Assembly: GCA_046290575.1 (NCBI GenBank)
Contig: JBKAGX010000008.1
Span: 1-64,000, forward strand
Length of the DNA: 64,000 nt
Direction: 5' to 3'
DNA from: JANQQJ01 sp046290575
GTDB taxonomy: Bacteria; Pseudomonadota; Alphaproteobacteria; SMXS01
A program made the translations under genes and the position numbers. Within the stretch, counting starts at the first letter, position 1. Each line of letters begins with the position of its first letter. Of the stretch, positions 1 to 8,202 are shown in pieces. The notes beneath the pieces were generated by a model. It was not told the DNA's origin and made no database searches. It saw only the letters and a list, made by a program, of their open reading frames with translations.

Positions 1-311
1 AACACGCCCCGGTGTTGCATGAGCGGCAGGATCGTCCGGTCATCGCAGGGAATCACCAGATCATAGTGACCCTGCTGAACGATCTTCTGCATCGCGGCAA
101 CCCAGCTTTCAGGGTCCAGGCCATAGGGGGGCAGGGCCAACTGCCGGGCAATATGGCGGGACCGGAGCGCGGGAGACGATCGGTCTTCTGCGATCACATC
201 GACCCGCAGACCCTGCCCGGCGAGCGAGCGGACGACACTGAGGAAACTCCTGACATCGTCACCCAGGACGAGGACTGCGCCGGATTTTCCCAATCGCGCC
301 TCCAGAGTCAC
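1..311 (-). CDS. ATP-grasp family protein, N-terminal part (cut by window edge)
   Basis: About 103 residues of open frame run off the left edge of the window. Translation from the GTG at 311 gives a Rossmann-like start (GAVLVLGDD, then a segment reading RVDVIAEDRSSP) followed by YDLVIPCDDRTILPL, the pattern of the pre-ATP-grasp domain of carbamoyl-phosphate-synthase-like ligases. The ATP-binding core itself is outside the window. The GTG follows directly on the TGA of the sulfotransferase gene upstream (TGAGTG), so the two are probably translationally coupled. The family ligates a carboxylate to an amine or thiol; the substrate here is unknown. The start codon is inferred from the coupling only. 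Confidence 0.6.
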   Translation of the reverse strand, partial: MTLEARLGKSGAVLVLGDDVRSFLSVVRSLAGQGLRVDVIAEDRSSPALRSRHIARQLALPPYGLDPESWVAAMQKIVQQGHYDLVIPCDDRTILPLMQHRGV

Positions 312-1076
312 TCAGCCCGCACGGGACTGGTGAATATGCGCATCCGTGTGGATTTGATCTTCTACGGCGACGCCACAGAAGGCGAGAAGTTCGCGCTGTA
401 TGGCTTGATCATTCAGGGTTTCGGTCTCGATGATTCTGAACCGGCCAGGCAGGCGGGCCAGCAGCGCCTCAGCCTCCTCATAATAGAAATCCCAATACTG
501 GCCAGCCGCCTTTTCGCGGGTCGGTCCCGGGAATTTGGGAAAGCACTTGTCCCAGATCGGATCAATCGCCCACTCGCTGCCGTCATGCTCCATCCAGGGA
601 TTGGTCGCCTCATAATAGGGCTCGCGGGTGATTATGGTGGCCAACCGGTCGGCCAGTCTTTTGGAGGGCCACCGCTCGATGCTGGTTTTGCGCAGCCAGC
701 TTGCCACGGTCTCATCACGGTCGCGTTTCAGGCATAAAAACCGGACATTGGGGTTCGCCTCGGCAATCGTTTCTACATAGGTCAGATAATAGAAGGCAAT
801 ATCGCCGATCAGCCGCACCGTTTTCATGCCGCAGAGCTGGTCATAAGCCCTGGCCGCCACGCCGCGCCCCAGGTCGACCGTAAGGTCGGACGGGGCACCG
901 CCGTCCAGGATCGCCTGGAACTCGTTGATTGTATTGAGGATTGGCCGTGGCGTGCCGGCAAACCGCACCACGGTCGGGTTCATTTCGTGAAAGCACAGGG
1001 CGTCCGCTTGCGCGTTCAGCAGCTTGGCCAGCGAGGCTGTCCCGCTGCGGCCCGTGCCCAGACCTAATATGATCAT
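312..1076 (-). CDS. Sulfotransferase family protein
   Basis: A 254-residue cytoplasmic protein. The N-terminus carries a P-loop-like 5'-phosphosulfate-binding segment (GLGTGRSGTASLAKLL, residues 4-19), the mark of PAPS-dependent sulfotransferases. A second conserved region, FLCLKRDRDETVASW, matches the 3'-phosphate-binding region in which an Arg precedes the helix. Length fits the smaller bacterial family members. It is followed without a gap by an ATP-grasp gene, suggesting a role in decorating a polysaccharide, lipid or small metabolite; the acceptor cannot be inferred. The ATG at 1076 is the only convincing start and has a weak GAG-type ribosome binding site. Confidence 0.75.
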   Translation of the reverse strand: MIILGLGTGRSGTASLAKLLNAQADALCFHEMNPTVVRFAGTPRPILNTINEFQAILDGGAPSDLTVDLGRGVAARAYDQLCGMKTVRLIGDIAFYYLTYVETIAEANPNVRFLCLKRDRDETVASWLRKTSIERWPSKRLADRLATIITREPYYEATNPWMEHDGSEWAIDPIWDKCFPKFPGPTREKAAGQYWDFYYEEAEALLARLPGRFRIIETETLNDQAIQRELLAFCGVAVEDQIHTDAHIHQSRAG

Positions 1077-1223
1077 TGGCTCGCCATTCAGGTCGTTCCC
1101 GGTGCGCCGCGAGAATAGAAGTGCGGCGCGGTGAACACAAGTGTATGGGAAAATGGCTGAATTGCCGTCCTGCCGCTTGACCCTTTGGCCGACTGTCGCC
1201 TATGTTCCGCGCGCCTTTCTGAA

Positions 1224-1299
1224 GAGCCCTTAGCTCAGCTGGTAGAGCAACTGACTTTTAATCAGTAGGTCCGGGGTTCGAGCCCCCGAGGGCTCACCA
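1224..1299 (+). tRNA. tRNA-Lys (anticodon UUU)
   Basis: A 76-base cloverleaf can be drawn: acceptor stem GAGCCCT/AGGGCTC, D arm with AGCTCAGCTGGTAGAGC, anticodon stem CTGAC/..CAG with loop carrying TTT, and a T arm GGGTTCGAGCCC. The discriminator A and CCA are encoded. No integrase or attachment duplication is visible next to it. Confidence 0.97.
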
Positions 1300-1425
1300 T
1301 TTTTCCAATGCGACAAATCCCAGGTGTTGGAGAGTTGCAGACGTTCTGCGCTGTTTTTGATCTTGCAGGTATTTGACATGGTCGCCGCCTCTGGGCATGC
1401 CATAGGCTGTGCAGAAAGGGGCAGA

Positions 1426-2268
1426 GTGACAGACGACTTCAGCGGGTATAAAGCGCATGTCCTTGCGCGGATTGCTGAATCGGCAATCGATAAACAGCCA
1501 TTCTATCATCTATGTGTGGCCGATATCCTTCCGCAGCGTCTCTACACCGCCCTTGCCGCGACGGCGCGGGGGATCGAGCGTGAGGCCGCGGGCATGCCCG
1601 TGCCCTCAAACCCCCGGCGCACCGAGCATTTTCGTGACATGCTGGGAACTCGGCGCGATGCTGATGTCGACCTGCTCTACCGGCTGTTTTCCGATCATGA
1701 AATCAAGACTTCGCTGCTGGAGCGGTTTTACCAAGAGAATACGGGTCACCTTGCCGGGCTTTTGACGCTTGACCATGTACGATTCGGTTTCACGACGTCT
1801 CCACCGGAGGGATACACTGAAGTCCACCTTGATGTGCCGCCGAAGTATCTGTCCTTCGTGTTCTATTTTCCGGGTGAGAATGTTGAAACGCCAGATCAGG
1901 GCATGAATGGAACCGTTCTATACGACGCGTCCCTGACGCCGCACTACAAGGTCCCTTTCAAGGCAAATTCTGGCTTTGTGTTCGCGCCGCATTTCCACTC
2001 CTATCATGCCTATTTGCCGACCATCCGCAGAACGGCGTTTGTGATGTCTTATGCCCGTAGACGGGACAATGTGCTTTGGCGGCTTGTGGAACGGGCACGG
2101 TGTGACCGGCCACCCTTTTTCGTGTTCAAGTGGATGGTCCAGAGAAAACTGACGGCTCACCCGCTGAAGGAATATGGGTCTGACGCAAAGGCTGTGTCGC
2201 GCGCCCGTGCAGCCTGCCTTGTGGACGGCGCGACCGGACGGGTTTTTGCGCCCGGAGCAGCGCCTTAA
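1426..2268 (+). CDS. 2OG-Fe(II) oxygenase-like protein
   Basis: About 280 residues from the GTG at 1426, chosen because an AGAAAGGGG stretch lies just upstream; in-frame alternatives are the ATG at 1378 and a GTG at 1324, whose extra residues look non-coding. The candidate iron ligands of a double-stranded beta-helix are an HxD pair (VHLDVPPKYL, H134 and D136) and a distal His in the cluster PHFHSYHAY (residues 188-196), followed by Arg residues that could hold 2-oxoglutarate. This is the prolyl-hydroxylase-like arrangement seen in proteins that modify sugars, lipids or peptides. It stands alone after the tRNA gene; its substrate is unknown. Family assignment rests on the motif spacing only. 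Confidence 0.55.
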   Translation: MTDDFSGYKAHVLARIAESAIDKQPFYHLCVADILPQRLYTALAATARGIEREAAGMPVPSNPRRTEHFRDMLGTRRDADVDLLYRLFSDHEIKTSLLERFYQENTGHLAGLLTLDHVRFGFTTSPPEGYTEVHLDVPPKYLSFVFYFPGENVETPDQGMNGTVLYDASLTPHYKVPFKANSGFVFAPHFHSYHAYLPTIRRTAFVMSYARRRDNVLWRLVERARCDRPPFFVFKWMVQRKLTAHPLKEYGSDAKAVSRARAACLVDGATGRVFAPGAAP

Positions 2269-2300
2269 GCGCGGGTTCTGAAGCGTCAGAAAGCGCTGTA

Positions 2301-2795
2301 TTATCTGGCAGAAGGGCAGATAATCCGGTTGCTGGCCGGACATTCTGAACCGCCGGCTCTGATAGACCCAAAGGCCTGACAATGGCTGAAATCAGCACCT
2401 TTTGATCCGGAGATAAACAGCTGGCTGTGGTGCGAGGTTGGCGCGTAGGTCAGGTCGGAATGGCCAATATCGCAGACATCGCGCGCGCCGGCGGAGATTT
2501 CGTATGAGAGCGACACTGATGCGCCGGTGGGAATAGCAAGCGTCCCCAGATCAAAACATGTGGAGTGGCCGGGTGAGACGATTCTCCTGACCTGCCGGCT
2601 GTAGCGCGCGCCACCGTCCTGCCAGTGTATTTGAAAACCCCGTAGAGGACGGTCTCCGCAGTTGCCGAGAACAAGCTTGTCAACATAGTGGTGACCCGCG
2701 CCCTGGGTAAGGGCGGGCGGAATGGTGGCCGGACCAAGAGTGAGGAAAACCGCCAGGGCAGCGAAAAGCAGCGGTTTAGGTAGTAAGCGGGTCAC
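2301..2795 (-). CDS. Secreted cysteine-containing protein of unknown function
   Basis: A 164-residue protein with a clear signal peptide (hydrophobic stretch at about residues 8-25, ending near PALTQG). The mature part has six Cys residues (LVLGNCGDRPLRG, STCFDL, DVCDIG, SHCQAF, SECPAS, IICPSAR), which suggests disulfides in the periplasm or outside the cell. I recognise no domain. Its start overlaps the end of the upstream zinc metalloprotease gene by four bases (ATGA), so the two are probably one transcript and may act together at the envelope. Confidence 0.65.
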   Translation of the reverse strand: MTRLLPKPLLFAALAVFLTLGPATIPPALTQGAGHHYVDKLVLGNCGDRPLRGFQIHWQDGGARYSRQVRRIVSPGHSTCFDLGTLAIPTGASVSLSYEISAGARDVCDIGHSDLTYAPTSHHSQLFISGSKGADFSHCQAFGSIRAGGSECPASNRIICPSAR

Positions 2796-3691
2796 AGTGA
2801 GGTCGCGCTGAACGTATCGCAGCTATCGACGCGGCCGGTTTGCCACCCTTGCATGAACCATCGTTTCCGCTGCTCTGATGTGCCATGGGTGAACGAGTCG
2901 GGCACGACCGTACCGCGTGCCTGCCGCTGTAACGTGTCGTCGCCAATCGCATTGGCAGCCCGCAGCGCTTCGTCGATATCGCCTTCTTCCAGCACATTGT
3001 TCAGGCGCTGGGTTTGATGGGCCCAAAGGCCGGCGAAGCAGTCCGCCTGCAGTTCCTGTCGGACGGAGAGGGCGTTGCCTTCTGTTTCGGAGACACGGCT
3101 GCGCGCGGCATGCACCTGCCGGGAGATGCCCAGCAGCGTCTGCACGTGATGGCCAACCTCATGCGCGATGACATAGGCCGCGGCGAAATCGCCGCTCGCG
3201 CCGAACCGCTGGCTGAGGGTCTGGAAGAAAGTGAGGTCAAGATAGACCTTGTTGTCGCCTGGACAATAGAACGGCCCAACGGCAGAGGAGGCTTGTCCGC
3301 AGGCGGACCGCACCGCATCCGAGAAAAGTACCAGAGTTGGTTCGCGGTAAGACTGGCCAAGCTGGTCACTGAACACCTTGCCCCAGATTTCTTCGGTATC
3401 AGCCAGGACCACGGCGGCGAAGTCCCGCTCATTGTCTGTTCCCGGTGCGCGGGGCGGGCTGGTCTGGCTTGCCTGTTGGCCCGAGGGATCCTGCAGGCCG
3501 GACAACAGCATGCTGGGGTCCACGCCGAACAACATTGCCACCACAATGACGACGATCAGACCCAGGCCACCGATTCCCGCGCTCTTTCCGCGGCGGCCCG
3601 AGCCCATGGGAAGGCGCATTCTGCCGGGGCTGCGCCGCGCGCCGCGCCGGTCTTCTATATTGGTGCTCTGTCTGCGTCCGCGCCACTTCAT
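2792..3691 (-). CDS. Neutral zinc metallopeptidase, YpfJ family
   Basis: A 299-residue membrane-anchored protein. A basic cytoplasmic N-terminus is followed by one membrane segment (about residues 38-56) and a periplasmic domain with the zinc motif HEVGHH (residues 177-182). The flanking blocks PFYCPGDNKVYLDL and QELQADCFAGLWAH, the latter probably giving the third ligand, are characteristic of the YpfJ/PF04228 family, and the length is typical. The physiological substrate of the family is not established. It shares a four-base overlap with the downstream gene for a Cys-rich secreted protein. Confidence 0.9.
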   Translation of the reverse strand: MKWRGRRQSTNIEDRRGARRSPGRMRLPMGSGRRGKSAGIGGLGLIVVIVVAMLFGVDPSMLLSGLQDPSGQQASQTSPPRAPGTDNERDFAAVVLADTEEIWGKVFSDQLGQSYREPTLVLFSDAVRSACGQASSAVGPFYCPGDNKVYLDLTFFQTLSQRFGASGDFAAAYVIAHEVGHHVQTLLGISRQVHAARSRVSETEGNALSVRQELQADCFAGLWAHQTQRLNNVLEEGDIDEALRAANAIGDDTLQRQARGTVVPDSFTHGTSEQRKRWFMQGWQTGRVDSCDTFSATSL

Positions 3692-3730
3692 GTCTTGGCT
3701 GTTCTCCGACGGTGGTACATTACCGGTTCA

Positions 3731-4804
3731 TTATTCCCCTGCAGGCGCTTGTTTTGTCCAGCGTCGATGGGACGGACCCTGCGGGCCACGTTCCTGATCT
3801 TTGTGCTCGGGATAGACAGACGCGAAGTAGAAGTCTCCATGGGCGTCCATCGCCATCTGGTGGATATAGATGGCGACGTTCTCGATCCGGTCCAGAACCT
3901 CGCCCGTGCCCGCGTCCAGGATGACAAGGTGGCTGCGGTCATCAGCAGCGTAGACCTTGTCGCCATAGACGGCGACGCTGAGCGGCACAATGTGCGTCCA
4001 TTCACCGACATAATCGCCGTTTGCATCGAGGATCTGGATCCGGTGTGTGCATGCCGGATCCCGCGCCATCCGCTGATCAGTGATCTGGCCCGGGACGGTC
4101 ATGTAGGCGTGAAAATTGCCGCCGCAGAGATCGACCGCGAGCAGTCGTCCATCAGCGGTCTGGGCAAGGGCATGTACCGTGTTGAACTCCGCCGGGCCAC
4201 GTCCCCAGCCGCCAACTTCTTTGATGAATTCTCCATCCGGCGTGTACCACACGAGCCGCGAGTTCCAGTAGCCATCGGCGACGACGATATTGCCGTTGGC
4301 CTGCACGACCACCGCAGTAGGTCCGTTCAGATGATCGGGGCCGCTGCCGGGTTCGGCAAAGGTGCCCAGGGTCAGCAGGTGGGTGCCGTCTGCGGCATAT
4401 TTCTTAACCGTATGCCCGTCGCGGTCCACGACCCAGAAATCCCCGTTGATGATGTAGAGCGTATGAGCGCCGAGCGCGAAACCCTGTTCATCGGACGGGC
4501 CCCAAAGGCCCAGATAGTCGCCATCGCGGTTGAACATGGAGATGGTGCTCTTGCCCATCTTGCTGCTCATCGCCAGGGGGTGGTCGGGCCAGTGTTCAAT
4601 GTCGCGGGTGAAGAGGTAGATGATTCCCTCATCATCAACGGCAACGCCCGATCCCATCTCGAACTGCATCCCTTCGGGATATGTCGGCCAGTTCACGACG
4701 AGGCGATAGGTGCTGTCCGGTTCCTCAGCGTAGGCAGGTGTATCGGGCCCCAGCAGCAACGGCGCCAAGCCCAGCAAGAATAGAAACGCATGAATTTTCG
4801 GCAT
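3731..4804 (-). CDS. Exported NHL-repeat beta-propeller protein
   Basis: A 357-residue protein with a signal peptide ending near PAYAEE. The mature part contains repeated propeller blades of NHL type: GSGVAVDDEGIIYLF, GPTAVVVQANGNIVVADGYWN, NTVHALAQTADGRLLAVDL, and LSVAVYGDKVYAADDR. The layout resembles the peptidyl-alpha-hydroxyglycine amidating lyase-like propellers, but I do not see enough to claim that reaction; a ligand-binding or lactonase-like role is equally possible. It is transcribed in the same direction as the YpfJ-type protease 40 bases downstream and could be co-expressed with it. Confidence 0.7.
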   Translation of the reverse strand: MPKIHAFLFLLGLAPLLLGPDTPAYAEEPDSTYRLVVNWPTYPEGMQFEMGSGVAVDDEGIIYLFTRDIEHWPDHPLAMSSKMGKSTISMFNRDGDYLGLWGPSDEQGFALGAHTLYIINGDFWVVDRDGHTVKKYAADGTHLLTLGTFAEPGSGPDHLNGPTAVVVQANGNIVVADGYWNSRLVWYTPDGEFIKEVGGWGRGPAEFNTVHALAQTADGRLLAVDLCGGNFHAYMTVPGQITDQRMARDPACTHRIQILDANGDYVGEWTHIVPLSVAVYGDKVYAADDRSHLVILDAGTGEVLDRIENVAIYIHQMAMDAHGDFYFASVYPEHKDQERGPQGPSHRRWTKQAPAGE

Positions 4805-4942
4805 GACGAGTTCTCCCCAATGTCTCCCACACGCAGTCTACGCGATCAAACCTGCGGCGTCAGGAGAGAGGTGGAGAGGCCCCCGCGGGGTGCGATGACG
4901 CTCTCATATGCGCATCGCACCAACCGCGGGAGTAACCCCCAA

Positions 4943-4968
4943 GCCCATCCGTCAAGGATTGGATGGGC
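4943..4968. other. Inverted repeat in a 258-base intergenic gap
   Basis: GCCCATCC and GGATGGGC pair around a ten-base loop, between the convergently read end of the FKBP gene (5063) and the start of the NHL gene (4804). No U-run follows on either strand, so it is not a canonical terminator. I see no gene in 4805-5062. Confidence 0.35.
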
Positions 4969-5062
4969 AGATCATCGCGCACCACGCGGGGGCTTGCCAA
5001 ATCTATTTATTTTACGGAAACCCGACGCAAACTTGAGCCAAATTAGCGCGGGTATCTGCTCG

Positions 5063-5491
5063 TCAGCCAATGGAGACGAGTTCGAGCTCGAACGTCAGCG
5101 CTTTGCCGGCCAGTGGGTGATTGGCATCAAGTGTGACCGTGGTGTCATCGAATTCCGTCACCGTCAGCACCATGGGCTGTTCGCCCTGGCGGCTGGCCTG
5201 GAGCTGAACGCCGACGTCGATTTCAATATGGTCTGGCAGTTGTGAACGTTCCACTTTCTGGATCATTTCCGGACGATGCGGGCCATAGGCTTCCTCGGCC
5301 GGGAACGTCACCGTCTTGCTGTCGCCAATGGTCATGCCGGTAACAGCGGCATCGAAACCGCCGATCACCTGGCCGCTGCCCAGGGTGAATTCAAGCGGAT
5401 CGCGGCCTTTGGAACTGTCAAATTCAGACCCGTCATCCAGTGTGCCGCGATAGTGTACGCCGACTTTGTCGCCGTCCTTTGCCGTTGTCAT
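5063..5491 (-). CDS. FKBP-type peptidyl-prolyl cis-trans isomerase (SlyD-like)
   Basis: A 142-residue cytoplasmic foldase. The start at 5491 (MTTAKDGDKVGVHYRG) is preferred over an upstream ATG because GGAGAAG sits just before it. The order is an FKBP half domain (VGVHYRGTLDDGSEFDSS), the IF-like insert typical of SlyD proteins (residues 70-120: PEEAYGPHRPEMIQ-type sequence then a chaperone flap), and the returning FKBP strand (LDANHPLAGKALTFELELV). The NHPLAGK block is diagnostic for the SlyD group. The His-rich nickel-binding tail of E. coli SlyD is absent. Confidence 0.92.
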   Translation of the reverse strand: MTTAKDGDKVGVHYRGTLDDGSEFDSSKGRDPLEFTLGSGQVIGGFDAAVTGMTIGDSKTVTFPAEEAYGPHRPEMIQKVERSQLPDHIEIDVGVQLQASRQGEQPMVLTVTEFDDTTVTLDANHPLAGKALTFELELVSIG

Positions 5492-5507
5492 GTTCTTCTC
5501 CAGAAGC

Positions 5508-5534
5508 AAAAAAAAGCCCGGCTATGAGCCGGGC
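5508..5534 (-). terminator. Rho-independent terminator
   Basis: Read on the minus strand, GCCCGGCT-CAT-AGCCGGGC forms an eight-base stem with a three-base loop, followed by eight U residues. It lies just downstream of the minus-strand gene at 5607-5975 and just before the FKBP gene start, separating the two transcripts. Confidence 0.85.
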
Positions 5535-5606
5535 GTCGATGGTGCAACCTTAGCGGCCCATCGTAAGGGCGGCAACCGGTGCTGCGTCGAAATTCAAAGA
5601 TTGGCG

Positions 5607-5975
5607 TCAGAGATATTGTGCGGCAATCGTACAAAGCTGCGACGCGAGGTCGTGCAGCGGGCCCGCTGCCGTAACGGTCTCAACGTCTCCCGACGTCGAC
5701 CGAGACTCGATCTCCACGTCGCTCTGGCCGGCGAAGTCTCCAGCTTTATCGAGAAAGGCCTGAGCCTCAACCGTGGGCATCTGGTCAATCAGGCTGTTGA
5801 AATTTGCGCTGAAGCCGTCGCCGTAGGGTCCTTTCGGACATATGATCGACCCGCCGACAACCTGTTCATCGGTGATCTGTGTTGTGACAGTGGTCTTGCC
5901 CATAGCAACAGCCGTGCCGATCCCTATTCCAAAAACAAGTATGGTTGCGGCGACAGAGCGAATTGATCGGTTCAT
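5607..5975 (-). CDS. Small exported protein of unknown function
   Basis: A 122-residue protein with a signal peptide (hydrophobic residues about 8-24, ending TAVAMG). The mature domain has two Cys residues (SIICPKGPYG and SQLCTIAAQ) and no domain I know. It has its own strong terminator downstream. The opposite strand reads open too but lacks features of a gene. Confidence 0.55.
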   Translation of the reverse strand: MNRSIRSVAATILVFGIGIGTAVAMGKTTVTTQITDEQVVGGSIICPKGPYGDGFSANFNSLIDQMPTVEAQAFLDKAGDFAGQSDVEIESRSTSGDVETVTAAGPLHDLASQLCTIAAQYL

Positions 5976-6098
5976 GGCGACATCCCGTGATCGGTTACTC
6001 GTCCAGAAAATAGGGTGCTGAAGGCGGGAATGCCAACACCGAAGGACCCGGTTACGGGAAGCGGCCGGTCTTGCCGACGATAAACCGGAAAAAACGGC

Positions 6099-6638
6099 TT
6101 AAACGATGGCGTCCTTGGCGGCCCAGGAGCCCTGCAGGAACAGCAAGACCGAGATAACGCTAAAGTTTGCCACCACCCAGAACATCATCGTGGCGAGTTT
6201 ATCGGCGTCTTCGCGGCGTTTGAATTCGTCACTGCGTAAATTCCGCCAGGTCTCGATCAGGTGGAAGGTGGCGCTCTGAACGACTGAACGCTGCATCAAA
6301 AAGGCGGCAAAGTTTGCGATTGTCGCTGCCCCCAGACCAATCAGGCACAACTCAACGCCTTTGCCAAGCGTTGCGGCGGCTTCCGGATCTGTCATGGACA
6401 GGCCCGCGACGAGGAAAATCAACGCCCCGGCGGCATTGATGATCATGATCGAGAACATGACGCCGCGTCCCATGTCGAACACGGTACGGCCGGATTCCTG
6501 CCAGGTCTCCAGCTTGTCCTTGATCCAGGATTCGGTTTCTGCAGGGGGTGTTTCGTCTTTGACGATAACGGGGTCTTCCCGAGAGGGGACGATGTCTGCC
6601 ATTTGGTTCATTGCGCCGTCAGTCGACTGTTGTTGCAT
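6099..6638 (-). CDS. Membrane protein of unknown function (three predicted helices)
   Basis: About 179 residues from the ATG at 6638 (MQQQSTDG); a TTG at 6665 or ATGs at 6611 and 6602 are alternatives, and no start has a good ribosome binding site. A charged cytoplasmic N-terminus with a likely amphipathic stretch (ESWIKDKLETWQESGRTVF) is followed by three hydrophobic segments: VMFSIMIINAAGALIFLVAGL, LCLIGLGAATIANFAAFLM and MMFWVVANFSVISVLLFL. No catalytic motif is visible and I do not recognise a family. Confidence 0.55.
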   Translation of the reverse strand: MQQQSTDGAMNQMADIVPSREDPVIVKDETPPAETESWIKDKLETWQESGRTVFDMGRGVMFSIMIINAAGALIFLVAGLSMTDPEAAATLGKGVELCLIGLGAATIANFAAFLMQRSVVQSATFHLIETWRNLRSDEFKRREDADKLATMMFWVVANFSVISVLLFLQGSWAAKDAIV

Positions 6639-6699
6639 ACGCGATGTTGGCGGCTCCCGTCCCAACGTAAAGAAACTATAAGGCGCTTTGCGTCAGGAC

Positions 6700-6800
6700 G
6701 CACGTATTTTGTTCTTCGAAAACTTGACAAATTCGAAATATTATAAAGGGTTATGATCTTATTCTATCTTTTCAATTTAGATAAAATTTGAGCTTCTTGA
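6700..6800. promoter_or_regulatory. AT-rich promoter-like segment between divergent genes
   Basis: This stretch is strikingly AT-rich against its surroundings. It holds a perfect TTGACA (6724-6729), downstream AT-rich hexamers such as TATTAT and TTATGATC, and two copies of the palindrome TTCGAA at 6715-6720 and 6732-6737, starting 17 bases apart and flanking the TTGACA. The most likely role is promoter plus operator for the plus-strand gene at 6850, the minus-strand gene at 6638, or both. No -10 at the ideal 17-base spacing could be fixed. Confidence 0.4.
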
Positions 6801-6849
6801 CGGGCCTGGAGCGTCATGCGAGCGTTTGAATCTGGAAAGGGAGGTTTCC

Positions 6850-7347
6850 GTGAGCAATCCGTCAATAGATGTCGAAGGGGGCAGCGAGCGCGTAAAGGGC
6901 GGCATGGGTGCCAAGCCGATGCCCAAAGGGCTGATGAAAGCGTTCACCCGGCTCAATGTCTGGGTCTATAAGCTGACCGGCGGCCGCATGATGAGCGAGA
7001 TGAACGGCACGCCGGTGTGTCTGGTCACCATGACCGGCCGCAAAAGTGGCAAGAAGCGCACGATCCCGCTGATGTATAATCCCAGCGGGGATGATGTGGT
7101 GCTGGTGGCCTCCATGGGCGGCGCACCGAAGCATCCAATCTGGTACCACAATCTGGTCGCGCACCCTGATATCGACGTGCAGGTGAGGGGTAAGGGCAAG
7201 CGCAAGATGCGCGTCCGCCAGGCGTCGGACGATGAAAAGGCGGTGCTATGGCCCAGCCTCGAAGAGAACTTCCCGAATTTTTCGATCTATGCGGCGCGCA
7301 CCGACCGGAACATTCCGGTGATGATCTGCTCCCCGGCCGGAACCTGA
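6850..7347 (+). CDS. Nitroreductase/deazaflavin (F420H2)-dependent oxidoreductase family protein
   Basis: About 165 residues from the GTG at 6850, which has an excellent AGGGAGG site eight bases upstream; the TTG at 6826 is unlikely. The split beta-barrel flavin/deazaflavin fold is indicated by LVTMTGRKSGKKRTIPLMY, then VLVASMGGAPKHPIWYHNLVAHPDIDVQV, the core signature of the DUF385/Ddn family. Characterised members bind F420 or, in some subgroups, flavins or lipids; the cofactor here is not proven. The next gene starts four bases after the stop codon, so it is the first gene of an operon with the TauD-like dioxygenase. Confidence 0.85.
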   Translation: MSNPSIDVEGGSERVKGGMGAKPMPKGLMKAFTRLNVWVYKLTGGRMMSEMNGTPVCLVTMTGRKSGKKRTIPLMYNPSGDDVVLVASMGGAPKHPIWYHNLVAHPDIDVQVRGKGKRKMRVRQASDDEKAVLWPSLEENFPNFSIYAARTDRNIPVMICSPAGT

Positions 7348-7350
7348 ATA

Positions 7351-8196
7351 ATGTCGCTTGTCGAAATTGAACCGCTTGGGGCCGCAGCAGGCGCGCGGCT
7401 CCACGGCGTCGACCTTTCGCAGCCCATGGGCGACAATCTGTTCGGCGAAATCAGGCAGGCGCTTCTGGACCATTTGGTTATCGTGTTTCCCGATCAGCAC
7501 ATCACGCCGGACCAGCAAAAAGCGTTTGGTGAACGCTTCGGATCCTTGAACATTCATCCGCATGTAGCGCCACTGCCCGGGCACCCGGAAATCCTCAACA
7601 TTGTCAAAGAACCGGACGAGAAGCTGAATTTTGGCGGCGGCTGGCATTCGGACATGACGTTTCTGCCGGAACCGGTGCTCGGGTCAATCCTCTATGCGAA
7701 AGAGATTCCAGCCCGCGGCGGCGACACCATGTGGGCCAATGCCTACCTCGCTTATGACCGCATGTCGGAAGCCATGAAGGCGATGCTGACCCCCTTGAAC
7801 GCAGTGCATACCGCTAATGAAATTTACGGCGCTGACGGCATCTATGCTGACCCACGTCACCCGGCGTCGGACAAATCGCTCGAAGCTGAGGCGGCTGTTG
7901 CGGAGACCAAACACCCGATCATCCGGACGCATCCGGAAACCGGCCGTAAGCTGATCTTCGTCAATCCGGCGTTCACAACGCGGATCGCGGGTATGTCAAA
8001 GCCGGAGAGCAAGCCGATTCTGTCGTTCCTGTTTGAACAGATCACCAAGCCTGAGCACGTTTTCCGGCACCGGTGGTCAGCGAATGACGTTGTGATGTGG
8101 GACAATCGCTGTACTCAGCATTACGCGCTCAACGACTATCACGGCCAGCGCCGGGAAATGCACCGGGTTACCGTGAACGGCGACCGGCCTTATTGA
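7351..8196 (+). CDS. TauD/TfdA-family 2-oxoglutarate-dependent dioxygenase
   Basis: A 281-residue cytoplasmic enzyme of typical family length. The Fe(II) facial triad is complete: H99 and D101 in GGGWHSDMTF and H257 in NRCTQHYALNDYHG, with R272 (REMHRVTVNGDRP) positioned to bind 2-oxoglutarate. This arrangement matches taurine, 2,4-D and alpha-ketoglutarate-dependent oxygenolytic enzymes. It follows the F420-type oxidoreductase gene by three bases, suggesting coordinated oxidation of one substrate. I cannot tell the substrate. Confidence 0.93.
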   Translation: MSLVEIEPLGAAAGARLHGVDLSQPMGDNLFGEIRQALLDHLVIVFPDQHITPDQQKAFGERFGSLNIHPHVAPLPGHPEILNIVKEPDEKLNFGGGWHSDMTFLPEPVLGSILYAKEIPARGGDTMWANAYLAYDRMSEAMKAMLTPLNAVHTANEIYGADGIYADPRHPASDKSLEAEAAVAETKHPIIRTHPETGRKLIFVNPAFTTRIAGMSKPESKPILSFLFEQITKPEHVFRHRWSANDVVMWDNRCTQHYALNDYHGQRREMHRVTVNGDRPY

Positions 8197-8202
8197 TTTG
8201 GC

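Noticed and set aside
841..1140. 99-residue minus-strand frame over the start of the sulfotransferase gene
   Set aside because: It is a shifted shadow with Arg/Pro-rich composition and no ribosome binding site.
1224..2268. Integration site at the tRNA-Lys gene
   Set aside because: No integrase gene and no second copy of the tRNA 3' end were seen nearby.
3014..4783. 589-residue plus-strand frame across the YpfJ and NHL genes
   Set aside because: It spans two unrelated, motif-bearing minus-strand genes and an intergenic gap, which no real gene would do.
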